From positions 1 to 22,205 of IMG/VR virus record IMGVR_UViG_3300009151_000444: a stretch of 22,205 nucleotides of DNA. One strand, given 5' to 3'. The notes under the pieces are model-generated. The model saw only the letters and a program-made list of their open reading frames with translations, made no database searches and was not told the origin of the DNA. A program made the translations under genes and the position numbers. The DNA is from a virus. Shown piece after piece: positions 14,856-20,600 of the stretch (its first letter is position 1; each line of letters opens with the position of its first letter).

Positions 14856-15631
14856 ACTTCATATTTAAACCAAGCTCTAGCGTATGCAACTGGTATTTCT
14901 AAAGGTTCGTGATCAACATAGTAAAAATGTTGATATTGATTAATACCATTTGCACTCACTAGGTTAACAATGTTTGGTTGATTGTAAACATTTGGGTACT
15001 CACTAATAATATATTCCGAAGCAACTAACCCCTCGAGAGTTGAAGTCAGCGAAGCTGTTGGATAAGACGGACCAGGATTACGTGAATGGTGGACGTTATG
15101 TAGAGCACCACCATTCACTAGCGTGTGTATTAGCATATATGTCGATTGCCCGATTCGTGTCAATGGATCTGCAGGATATGCCGGTGTTAGTTGAGGCACC
15201 CCTGATATTCCGCCGACTGGTGCAATAATACTGCGTGTAAAGGTATTAGTTGATTCTTTAATTCTATCCGGTATAATTACAACCGGAATGCTATACCCTG
15301 CAGGCGGAGCAACTGTATCAGTTTCACCTTCTTCGATGTCAGTAGTACTACTAAACACAGTATTAGCATTAACTACTTCCGAATGTCGAAACAACGCTAA
15401 TTTATTATCTAAATATGAATCTGGCACTGCATCTAAGACAAAGCGTGTTAACAACGTGTTTAATACAGTACCGGTAGGCACATTGCCGTTGACATCTATT
15501 GGTAGCACCATTGGTACTTCACTATCGTTTGATATTAAATCCGTGCCAAAATGTCCAATTATATTAATATACATAATACTGCTTGTACTATCAAATCTAA
15601 CTCTTTCGTATGTTCTTGTATAAACTGACAT
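14852..15631 (-). CDS. unrecognised protein, probably late or virion-related
   Basis: This 259-residue protein is not recognised. It is beta- and Pro/Gly-rich (VPTGTVLNTLLTRFVLDAVP; APVGGISGVPQLTPAYPADP) with no cysteines or membrane segment visible, which suits a structural protein but proves nothing. It begins MSVYTRTYERVRFDSTSS, with AGAGGA eight bases upstream of the ATG at 15631. A GATAAATA box on this strand (15652-15659) suggests late transcription. The stop lies inside a TTTAAA shared with the gp41 stop, so the two genes converge with no spacer and no obvious terminator. Confidence 0.75.
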   Translation of the reverse strand: MSVYTRTYERVRFDSTSSIMYINIIGHFGTDLISNDSEVPMVLPIDVNGNVPTGTVLNTLLTRFVLDAVPDSYLDNKLALFRHSEVVNANTVFSSTTDIEEGETDTVAPPAGYSIPVVIIPDRIKESTNTFTRSIIAPVGGISGVPQLTPAYPADPLTRIGQSTYMLIHTLVNGGALHNVHHSRNPGPSYPTASLTSTLEGLVASEYIISEYPNVYNQPNIVNLVSANGINQYQHFYYVDHEPLEIPVAYARAWFKYEV

Positions 15632-15651
15632 ATAATAATTCCTCTTTGTAA

Positions 15652-15659
15652 TATTTATC
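15652..15659 (-). promoter_or_regulatory. late-promoter-like box GATAAATA
   Basis: The minus strand reads GATAAATATTACAAAGAGGA, placing a NATAAATA box 20 bases upstream of the ATG at 15631 with the AGAGGA ribosome site between them. It sits in the 36-base gap after the amidoligase gene. Confidence 0.5.
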
Positions 15660-15667
15660 AGAAGGAA

Positions 15668-17482
15668 CTATGTGCTAGTTACTCTGGCACTCGGTCTAAC
15701 TGTAAATTCAGTTGATAAGAAAAATCCACCACGTTCGTCTAGTGCATCCATTACACGGCTTAATGCCTGTTGGCTGCTGTTACCGTAAACTCGCCAGACC
15801 CGTTCCGGATCATTGTTTAAAAAGACATCCCATTGCATGCGTTGACCTGGCTCTTCTGCACGCTGCGCAATAGGTCCTTGCAGCGGAGTATACGGATCAG
15901 GCGTATTACCTGCAACAGTTGTCTGTGTTCCTAGTTGCGCGGCTGCTGCTTTTGCACCTTGCTTTGCTTGGAACTTCTGACGCAGAATACTTATCATCTT
16001 TTCTTTCGGTAAGTCACCTGCTGTATACTTTGCAAACAAGTTAACAGTGTCGTCATTGCTGTCTAATGGTGCGATTAACTTGTACAATTTTTTAGAATAC
16101 TCTTGTTTGTGTGCAGATTCGTCACAGGCAATCTTCAGTGCCATGGCTAGTCGCAGTGCAGTATCACACAATGCTTCTGGTGTTTTAGATAGGTAATCAC
16201 CGCCCGGTCCACGGAACTCAACATAACCGGATTTAGTATTAATACTAGTGTACTTGTTAGTAATACCATCATGGATGATTTTACTTGCAGTAGTGTTTAG
16301 CTGCGAACGCATTCTTTGCAACACTTGTTCGACTCTACTATAACCTGCGTTATTGACAATTTGCTGAGTTGCACTTTTACAATATGAGTTACTTGCACGT
16401 CCGAATTGATCGAGAATATATTCATCCCCCATGAACAATGCTAGTTTGATGTAGTCTAAATTTGCCAGTGAAAAGTCAGGAACACTGACATTTATGTGCA
16501 AGCCAGTTGATGAATTTGTGGTACAGCCTCGTCGTTTAGCCCATGCCATTAATTTTTTAAGTTGAGCAAATGTTGTAGCGATAGGTTGTGCAGGACTAAT
16601 GAATTCTAAACCCACTTGGCCCTTGCTAACATCAGCACTGATACTACCATCTGGTTCAATAAGCCATTTGCCTGATTCACGCTTTGCACTGTGATAACTT
16701 CCACCGAAATTAACATCGACCCTGCCGATGCCAATTGCATCCGCAAACTCGGCTGCAAGCTCGCCAAGGTCTACTTCACTGTCTGGCTCAGTTACATATC
16801 CCCAATTGAATATATCATCCCAGTGTCTTTCTGCATCTGATGCAAAACGAACACCTAGGCTACGCAACCAATCTCTTTCGTTAAAAAAATCCCGGTATTC
16901 ATCATAAAGGCTATCGTTGACTCGATCACGAGCATCGAGGTACTCGTCGCTGTCCTGAGCATCCATTAATTCTTCAATGTCTTGATCACGTATTTCTTTG
17001 GCACGATCATCAACAGAATCAGAATCAATTTCACCTGCAGCAGCTTCTTCTTGGGCACGTTCTAGCGCAATATCAAAGTCATAGTCTCCTTCTAGTATAG
17101 CACGTATACGGTCATAGACAGTGTCATAGTTTTGATCTATTTCATCATTGACTTGCTCGTTAGCCCATTCGTAGTATTCTTCTTCCAATTGATTGCGTGC
17201 GAGATTACTTTCATTACCACCCAATGTGGTCATATCCCCACCTTCGAAGAATTCAATGATGGCATCAATGTCATCGACATTAGTATCATACTCGTAGTCA
17301 GGTTCTCGTCCCTCGTCACTGCTTTCAATATGAGCATCAGGTACAACCATTTCAAACTCGATGCCCATCAAGATTCCTTGAGCATCAGGTCCAGAAGCCC
17401 ACCGCTGAAGTGATCCAGGCTTCATTGAAACTTCACTTAGTATAGCAGGGACTAGTGGATATTTAAATTCGTTATAACGCAT
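15668..17482 (-). CDS. amidoligase-family (COOH-NH2 ligase) protein
   Basis: The 604-residue protein carries the signature blocks of the amidoligase family, ATP-dependent COOH-amine ligases related to glutamine synthetase: GIEFEM (residues 40-45), WLIEPDGSI (273-281), GLEFISPA (291-298), TGLHINVSV (326-334), YTSIN (411-415) and EFRGPGGDYL (422-431). A strongly acidic, helical insert occupies roughly residues 50-215 between the first two blocks. A C-terminal domain of about 70 residues (MQWDVFLNNDPERVWRVYG) is separate from the catalytic core. It should join an amine to a carboxylate on an unknown substrate. The ATG at 17482 has only a weak GGAAA upstream. A late-type AATAAATA box at 17511 suggests the enzyme is made late, possibly for the virion or cell envelope. 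Confidence 0.85.
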   Translation of the reverse strand: MRYNEFKYPLVPAILSEVSMKPGSLQRWASGPDAQGILMGIEFEMVVPDAHIESSDEGREPDYEYDTNVDDIDAIIEFFEGGDMTTLGGNESNLARNQLEEEYYEWANEQVNDEIDQNYDTVYDRIRAILEGDYDFDIALERAQEEAAAGEIDSDSVDDRAKEIRDQDIEELMDAQDSDEYLDARDRVNDSLYDEYRDFFNERDWLRSLGVRFASDAERHWDDIFNWGYVTEPDSEVDLGELAAEFADAIGIGRVDVNFGGSYHSAKRESGKWLIEPDGSISADVSKGQVGLEFISPAQPIATTFAQLKKLMAWAKRRGCTTNSSTGLHINVSVPDFSLANLDYIKLALFMGDEYILDQFGRASNSYCKSATQQIVNNAGYSRVEQVLQRMRSQLNTTASKIIHDGITNKYTSINTKSGYVEFRGPGGDYLSKTPEALCDTALRLAMALKIACDESAHKQEYSKKLYKLIAPLDSNDDTVNLFAKYTAGDLPKEKMISILRQKFQAKQGAKAAAAQLGTQTTVAGNTPDPYTPLQGPIAQRAEEPGQRMQWDVFLNNDPERVWRVYGNSSQQALSRVMDALDERGGFFLSTEFTVRPSARVTST

Positions 17483-17510
17483 ATATATTAGGTTTCCATA
17501 TTAGTTAGTG

Positions 17511-17518
17511 TATTTATT
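17511..17518 (-). promoter_or_regulatory. late-promoter-like box AATAAATA
   Basis: The minus strand reads CTAATAAATACACTAAC about 30 bases upstream of the amidoligase ATG. It fits NATAAATA, and the distance matches the other late-type boxes on this strand. As a single short motif it is weak; its value comes from recurring at each late-module gene. Confidence 0.4.
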
Positions 17519-17607
17519 AGACGAGAAGCATAGAGCCATGATCTGCGAAGCAGCAGCAGAGCGATTTTTAAGAAGATTTTGACCCCGTATGGCATCTGAT
17601 GACCGAG

Positions 17608-17672
17608 TACGCTAGACTCTACGCTAGTGCTTACGCTTGCAGCAATAACTGTAAATACGCTAAATTTACGCT
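17608..17672 (+). repeat. TACGCT hexamers at 12-base steps
   Basis: TACGCT occurs at 17608, 17620, 17632, 17656 and 17667. The first four lie on a strict 12-base grid with one missing copy at 17644. A sixth copy is at 17894. The pattern may be iteron-like; it also encodes a Tyr-Ala repeat in the 35-residue frame. Confidence 0.55.
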
Positions 17673-17982
17673 GCAGTCAACGTCGATGACTATAACGGTA
17701 TACTGAGTAAGCTAGTGAGATAGTTGCAGTGTGTACTATGGATAGAAGCTTATACTAGTATGCTAGATAGTATGTGTATGACCGTATAGCAAATGGCTGC
17801 GAACATAGTGAGCCATACTACAACGATATCGGGATCACGGTAGGATTTCATACTAGTATTTATAGTGCGAGTACGTTAGGGACCGAAAGGGTCTACGCTG
17901 ATAAAAAAATCTCCCGCGCAAAAAATTTAGGTGAAGTACTTTTAGATTCACCCTGGTGATTCTGCACCGGTGGTGATTTTTT
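17637..17982 (+). ncRNA. candidate structured RNA on the + strand
   Basis: Several foldable elements lie in order. TGCAGC (17638-17643) pairs with GCTGCA (17670-17675), enclosing GTAAAT (17651-17656) paired with ATTTAC (17664-17669) and a one-sided bulge of seven bases. TATAACGGTATAC (17691-17703) pairs with GTATGACCGTATA (17776-17788) through 12 base pairs with two single-base bulges, closing about 72 bases that contain ATACTA/TAGTAT. GACC-GAAAG-GGTC lies at 17881-17893. A terminator-like hairpin ends the stretch. All neighbouring genes run the other way, so a + strand terminator implies a separate transcript. No promoter was recognised. The call is tentative. Confidence 0.35.
17948..17982 (+). 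terminator. terminator-like hairpin with T6 tail
   Basis: TCACC (17948-17952) pairs with GGTGA (17972-17976), enclosing GGTG (17955-17958) paired with CACC (17965-17968), and is followed directly by TTTTTT (17977-17982). The T run is on the + strand, opposite in direction to every gene nearby. Confidence 0.5.
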
Positions 17983-18150
17983 AGAGTGGGTTTTTAGAAT
18001 TGGGAAAAAGTTGAAAAGATGAAGTTTAGGAAGACTGCCGGTTTTGATTTAGAGATGTCAACCATTATTTACATGCCCCGACCCCCATTGCCAGAAATTT
18101 TTTTGGTTGACAAATCAGAAAATATATGCCCCTGGTCTCTGAAATTTCTT

Positions 18151-18246
18151 TCATTCTCCAAACATGACCACCACCATGGCGATCAAGATGAATGGCAAGG
18201 TTGGAAGGATGATGTCAACGAACATAGGTATGGCGCTGGTGTGCAT
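18151..18246 (-). CDS. 31-residue small membrane peptide
   Basis: A very short gene is supported by its expression signals. A TTGACT-17-TATACT promoter lies at 18269-18297, AGGAG eight bases before the ATG at 18246, and the frame closes with TGA. The peptide begins MHTSAIPMFVD and has one hydrophobic segment, ILPTLPFILIAMVVVMF, long enough to cross a membrane. It ends in GE. The function is unknown; small early phage membrane peptides often act on host envelope or superinfection, but nothing here shows that. A + strand frame of 83 residues runs antisense to it and has no comparable signals. Confidence 0.6.
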   Translation of the reverse strand: MHTSAIPMFVDIILPTLPFILIAMVVVMFGE

Positions 18247-18268
18247 AGTGTGTACTCCTATAGTGTGT

Positions 18269-18297
18269 AGTATATAGCCATCCGTGGCTGCAGTCAA
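18269..18297 (-). promoter_or_regulatory. early sigma70-type promoter for the 31-residue gene
   Basis: On the minus strand TTGACT, a 17-base spacer and TATACT lie just past the stop of the 98-residue gene. The spacer contains a small hairpin (AGCCA/TGGCT at 18276-18289). The leader to the ATG is about 15-20 bases. Confidence 0.8.
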
Positions 18298-18300
18298 CTG

Positions 18301-18597
18301 CTAAATTACTGCCCACCCAAAGCTATCACATAGATAGTCCACACCGTCTACCTCTACTACATCGCCTACTGATACAGAGCGACGTGCGCCGTACAGTCTA
18401 GCACGCTCGTCTTCACGGCTTGGATTGTTGGTTAGATCAAAGGCTTCTTCAGCCGCATCCCGTCCAGCTTCCGACACAGTGATTGCATCACACACAGTGT
18501 AGAAGGGTAAGTGTCTGCTGGCTAAGTCAGTGCAATCTGAAAAGAAGAACTGTCCTAGTAAGTGAGTTGGTGCAAGCTTGATAGTGATTGTAGACAT
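18301..18597 (-). CDS. hypothetical early protein, 98 residues
   Basis: The protein starts MSTITIKLAPTHLLGQFFF and ends VSVGDVVEVDGVDYLCDSFGWAVI, a beta-rich terminus of a type common in small phage proteins of unknown role. A charged helical middle (AGRDAAEEAFDL, SREDERARLYGARR) separates the two parts. The ATG at 18597 is chosen because CAGGAGC lies six bases upstream; an upstream in-frame ATG at 18627 abuts the -10 box and would not be in the transcript. It has its own consensus promoter. No function can be assigned. Confidence 0.8.
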   Translation of the reverse strand: MSTITIKLAPTHLLGQFFFSDCTDLASRHLPFYTVCDAITVSEAGRDAAEEAFDLTNNPSREDERARLYGARRSVSVGDVVEVDGVDYLCDSFGWAVI

Positions 18598-18613
18598 GAT
18601 GTGCTCCTGTTGC

Positions 18614-18633
18614 GTTAAGTTGTGCATAGTATA
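18614..18633 (-). repeat. copy 1 of a duplicated promoter/leader segment
   Basis: The minus strand carries TATACTATGCACAACTTAAC, identical over 20 bases to 18873-18892. It runs from the -10 box into the leader. Here GCAAC is added before AGGAG relative to the other copy. Confidence 0.8.
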
Positions 18634-18656
18634 TGATCATACCATGCACCTGTCAA
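18628..18656 (-). promoter_or_regulatory. early sigma70 promoter for the 98-residue gene
   Basis: On the minus strand TTGACA, 17 bases and TATACT (five of six consensus) lie between two small genes. The leader is about 24 bases and carries CAGGAGC. Confidence 0.9.
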
Positions 18657-18660
18657 CCAA

Positions 18661-18861
18661 TTAATAATAGAATGTGAGTTTGAAATTGTTGGCTTTGGCG
18701 GCTGCTCTGGCTTTGGACATTGCGTGTGTTACGGTGTGACCAGTGTAATACAACTTGTCCATTGATGTTTGGTTTGGTACAGGAACATACATCTTAATCG
18801 TATAACCTGCAGTTGGGTTTCTAATTACTTCTGCGTCTACTCTTAGTCTTTGTACTTTCAT
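18661..18861 (-). CDS. hypothetical early protein, 66 residues
   Basis: This small basic protein starts MKVQRLRVDAEVIRNP and contains YTIKMYVPVPNQ and a helical KARAAAKANNFK, ending LTFYY. The layout strand-strand-helix-strand suggests a compact alpha/beta fold. CAGGAGA precedes the ATG by five bases. The gene is preceded by its own promoter and shares a 20-base promoter/leader repeat with the next gene. No known family was recognised. Confidence 0.8.
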   Translation of the reverse strand: MKVQRLRVDAEVIRNPTAGYTIKMYVPVPNQTSMDKLYYTGHTVTHAMSKARAAAKANNFKLTFYY

Positions 18862-18872
18862 GTTGCTCTCCT

Positions 18873-18892
18873 GTTAAGTTGTGCATAGTATA
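18873..18892 (-). repeat. copy 2 of the duplicated promoter/leader segment
   Basis: Identical over 20 bases to 18614-18633, from the -10 box into the leader, followed directly by AGGAG. The spacers and -35 flanks of the two promoters differ, so only the -10/leader part is shared. Confidence 0.8.
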
Positions 18893-18915
18893 CAACCAAG
18901 CTCGGTCGTTGTCAA
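18887..18915 (-). promoter_or_regulatory. early sigma70 promoter for the 66-residue gene
   Basis: TTGACA, a 17-base spacer and TATACT on the minus strand start directly after the stop of the 126-residue gene. Confidence 0.9.
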
Positions 18916-19296
18916 CTAAAATTCAATCGTGCCTAGTCTATCCTGTGCTTTCTTACCACGTGTCTTTGCATCAAGGAATACCACAGTCTTGACTTGGTAA
19001 CGCTTAGATTCGATGTCTTCGGGTGTGACACACTGGTTGTCTTCCCAGGCGACGTGCTTCTTATAGCAGTTTTTCAACTCAGGAATCTCTTCATCTGGTA
19101 TCTGGTACAGGACATCACCAGTGGCAAAGATGCGTTCATATCTGATACTACGGCAGTATGCATCAAAGGTCATCCTGGTTAGTTCGCCTTGTACCAGACT
19201 CAAGTCCTGCCAATCATCGACCCAACCATTCCACAACAGTACATCAGGGTCTCCTGGCAGGGAATTCAACATCTCAATCAGCTTTGATTTCTTCAT
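18916..19296 (-). CDS. hypothetical early protein, 126 residues
   Basis: The protein begins MKKSKLIEMLNSLPGDPDVL and continues LLWNGWVDDWQDLSLV. This start is shared by many small phage and bacterial proteins of unknown function, where a helix leads into a strand with PGDP. The middle has an acidic QIPDEEIPELKNCYKKHVAW, and the C terminus is mixed charged. GAGGAAA lies four bases before the ATG at 19296. The ATG overlaps the stop of the preceding gene (ATGA). It is the last gene of the operon from the promoter at 20504. Confidence 0.8.
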   Translation of the reverse strand: MKKSKLIEMLNSLPGDPDVLLWNGWVDDWQDLSLVQGELTRMTFDAYCRSIRYERIFATGDVLYQIPDEEIPELKNCYKKHVAWEDNQCVTPEDIESKRYQVKTVVFLDAKTRGKKAQDRLGTIEF

Positions 19297-19523
19297 ATGA
19301 TTTCCTCTGGTTTATATCTTATCATACCGTTAAATTCTTGTGCAAATCGTTGAGCATCTTCCTCGGATTGAAAGGCCCACGGTTGTATTGCAGACGCTAT
19401 GAACTTAGCCTTGCAGTGTGCAATACACCACATCATTGCCTTATCTAATTCATTCCTTATATAAAAAGGATCTGAAATCAGCATAAAGCCAGGCTTGACG
19501 CCCCAGTACTCAGATGGTATCAT
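19293..19523 (-). CDS. hypothetical early protein, 76 residues
   Basis: The protein begins MIPSEYWGVKPGFMLISDPF and includes FIASAIQPWAFQSEEDAQRFAQE, an alpha-helical acidic stretch. No family is recognised. AGGAGC lies six bases before the ATG at 19523. It starts nine bases after the stop of the 96-residue gene and ends in an ATGA overlap with the 126-residue gene. Confidence 0.75.
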   Translation of the reverse strand: MIPSEYWGVKPGFMLISDPFYIRNELDKAMMWCIAHCKAKFIASAIQPWAFQSEEDAQRFAQEFNGMIRYKPEEII

Positions 19524-19532
19524 AGTGTGCTC

Positions 19533-19823
19533 CTAGTCTAAACCAATGAAACCAATGCGCTTGCCTTTGAGTGTAAAGAAGCAAGCAAATCGCTGTCCTT
19601 CGTGTCCTGACTCCTCTGTGGCCGTGGCGTAGATTCGAATCTCAGTGTTCGGGCCACGTTCGATTACTTCAGGTGTGTCCAAGGTAACCAAACCATTGTA
19701 AGGTAGGTATTCATCACGGATCTTCAACTTCTGGAATCCAACCATTACATGACGACCCGGAATTGATTTAGGTTTTTCTGGCTTAGACTTTACTGCTGGT
19801 GTACTGCTTGGAAACGATGCCAT
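19533..19823 (-). CDS. hypothetical early protein, 96 residues
   Basis: A Ser/Pro/Lys-rich N-terminal tail of about 22 residues (MASFPSSTPAVKSKPEKPK) is followed by a beta-rich body (HVMVGFQKLKIRDEYLPYNG; TEIRIYATATEE; RFACFFTLKGKRIGFIGLD). No family is recognised. AGGAGC lies six bases before the ATG at 19823. The gene sits in the middle of the small-gene operon. Confidence 0.75.
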   Translation of the reverse strand: MASFPSSTPAVKSKPEKPKSIPGRHVMVGFQKLKIRDEYLPYNGLVTLDTPEVIERGPNTEIRIYATATEESGHEGQRFACFFTLKGKRIGFIGLD

Positions 19824-19832
19824 TGTTTGCTC

Positions 19833-20012
19833 CTATAGTATTAAGACTGGTGTGTTCTTGTACAGGTATTGTGATCCAGCTAAGGTTCTGATCTCAGTTA
19901 GATCGACTACATCATACTTGGCCAGCAAGTCGATATCGCCTGTGGTTAATGATACATGGTTTGGTGTGCCTGCTTCAATAGCCGCGTCGGCTGCATCAAT
20001 TCTCGGTGTCAT
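19833..20012 (-). CDS. hypothetical early protein, 59 residues
   Basis: A 59-residue acidic protein starting MTPRIDAADAAIEAGTPNHV, followed by LTTGDIDLLAKYDVVDLTEI. No family is recognised. CAGGAGC lies seven bases before the ATG at 20012; the frame extends upstream to an ATG at 20042, but that version overlaps the previous gene by 47 bases and lacks a ribosome site. The chosen start still overlaps the 72-residue gene by 17 bases. Confidence 0.7.
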   Translation of the reverse strand: MTPRIDAADAAIEAGTPNHVSLTTGDIDLLAKYDVVDLTEIRTLAGSQYLYKNTPVLIL

Positions 20013-20214
20013 TTGGTGCTCCTGTTGGTAACTTGAAATCAAAGGTAGGGTCGTGTTCGACTCTGGTTATAGTGTATTTGGCGGTGTCGTGTTCTGACCA
20101 GAACCATTCGCGGGCCTTTGCTTCGTCACCGCTAAAGTATCTGATCCAATCACTGCCATCACTGTCGTACTCTTGAAAGGTTACGATGTATGCGTTGAAA
20201 GGATCGAATGCCAT
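19996..20214 (-). CDS. hypothetical early protein, 72 residues
   Basis: An acidic protein rich in aromatic residues, starting MAFDPFNAYIVTFQEYDSDG and containing DEAKAREWFWSEHD, a likely amphipathic helix. No family is recognised. Its ATG overlaps the stop of the 54-residue gene (TAATG) and has no clear ribosome site, so it should be translated by coupling. Confidence 0.75.
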   Translation of the reverse strand: MAFDPFNAYIVTFQEYDSDGSDWIRYFSGDEAKAREWFWSEHDTAKYTITRVEHDPTFDFKLPTGAPNDTEN

Positions 20215-20378
20215 TATTTCTTACTCATGATTAGTTCTTTCTTTGCGAAACCTTCGTTACCACGCGAGTCGACGAAATCAATTCCATCTTCATATACATA
20301 GGTAACGGTCACGGTTGTGATTACTGGTTTGGATACAATCACTATATCATTGGGTTTCAATTGTTCTTTGAGTTTCAT
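20214..20378 (-). CDS. hypothetical early protein, 54 residues
   Basis: The frame begins MKLKEQLKPNDIVIVSKPVI, then a beta-rich run TTVTVTYVYEDGIDFVDSRG and a basic end (KKELIMSKK). The composition suggests a small beta-barrel-like fold, but no family is recognised. AAGGAGA lies seven bases before the ATG at 20378. Its start overlaps the stop of the 33-residue gene (ATGA) and its stop shares a base with the next ATG (TAATG), so translation of four genes in a row is coupled. Confidence 0.7.
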   Translation of the reverse strand: MKLKEQLKPNDIVIVSKPVITTVTVTYVYEDGIDFVDSRGNEGFAKKELIMSKK

Positions 20379-20476
20379 ACATACTTCTCCTTGCGTTTAC
20401 GGTTATAGGTTTTCTTTGACTTCATAACCACTGAGCGGTTATACTTGTGTGCGTGCTTGGCTACTAAGTTGTTCAT
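20375..20476 (-). CDS. 33-residue basic peptide, first gene of the early operon
   Basis: The peptide is MNNLVAKHAHKYNRSVVMKS followed by a lysine/arginine-rich end (KKTYNRKRKEKYV). An AKHAHK(Y/F)NR core followed by basic residues is a pattern I have seen in short proteins of many tailed phages, function unknown; it could bind nucleic acid. AAGGAGC lies six bases before the ATG at 20476, about 20-25 bases after the predicted transcription start. It heads the operon running to 18916. Confidence 0.7.
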   Translation of the reverse strand: MNNLVAKHAHKYNRSVVMKSKKTYNRKRKEKYV

Positions 20477-20503
20477 AGGTTGCTCCTTTGTTGTTATGTG
20501 CGT

Positions 20504-20532
20504 ATTATATAGCCGAACCACTTGGATGTCAA
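20504..20532 (-). promoter_or_regulatory. consensus sigma70 promoter of the small-gene operon
   Basis: On the minus strand TTGACA, a 17-base spacer and TATAAT match consensus at all twelve positions. The leader (ACGCACATAACAACAAAGGAG) resembles the leaders of the 98- and 66-residue genes. It serves seven genes down to 18916. Confidence 0.93.
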
Positions 20533-20555
20533 CCGGTTATGGCCAAGTTCTAGTC

Positions 20556-20600
20556 AAAAAAAAGCCCAGTTATTCCAGGAGCGATTTGGAATGACTAGGC
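20556..20600 (-). terminator. intrinsic terminator with U8 tail, last hairpin of the array
   Basis: GCCCAGTTATTCC (20564-20576) pairs with GGAATGACTAGGC (20588-20600) with one mismatch and one G-U pair. Read on the minus strand the stem is followed by TTTTTTTT (20563-20556). It ends transcription coming from the AAA ATPase gene and also exposes the conserved array loop. Confidence 0.85.

Larger units (their letters stand above)
17483..18150. other. 668-base stretch with no convincing gene, between late and early modules
   Basis: Neither strand carries a gene I can support. Two short + strand frames exist: 35 residues at 17599-17706 and 61 residues from a GTG at 17774. Neither has a good ribosome site, and the second ends inside a hairpin. 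No tRNA-like TPsiC arm was found on either strand. The stretch holds six TACGCT hexamers, two copies of the palindrome ATACTAGTAT (17752 and 17850), several hairpins and a terminator-like structure. Two -35-like GGTTGACA boxes (one per strand, near 18050 and 18105) have no -10 at the right spacing. A replication origin or a noncoding RNA are the plausible contents. Confidence 0.5.

Noticed and set aside
15288-15623. 111-residue + strand frame
   Set aside because: Antisense to the 259-residue gene, which has a ribosome site and late-type box; treated as a shadow.
17599-17706. 35-residue frame made of Tyr-Ala repeats
   Set aside because: Its pattern is explained by the TACGCT hexamers; no ribosome site or promoter.
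17774-17959. 61-residue frame with GTG start
   Set aside because: No ribosome site, and the stop lies inside the terminator-like hairpin; the region looks structured rather than coding.
17483-18150. tRNA gene in the gap
   Set aside because: No T-arm consensus or cloverleaf could be found on either strand by eye.
18019-18270. 83-residue + frame
   Set aside because: Runs antisense to the 31-residue membrane gene, which has a promoter and AGGAG; codon content is unlike the other genes.
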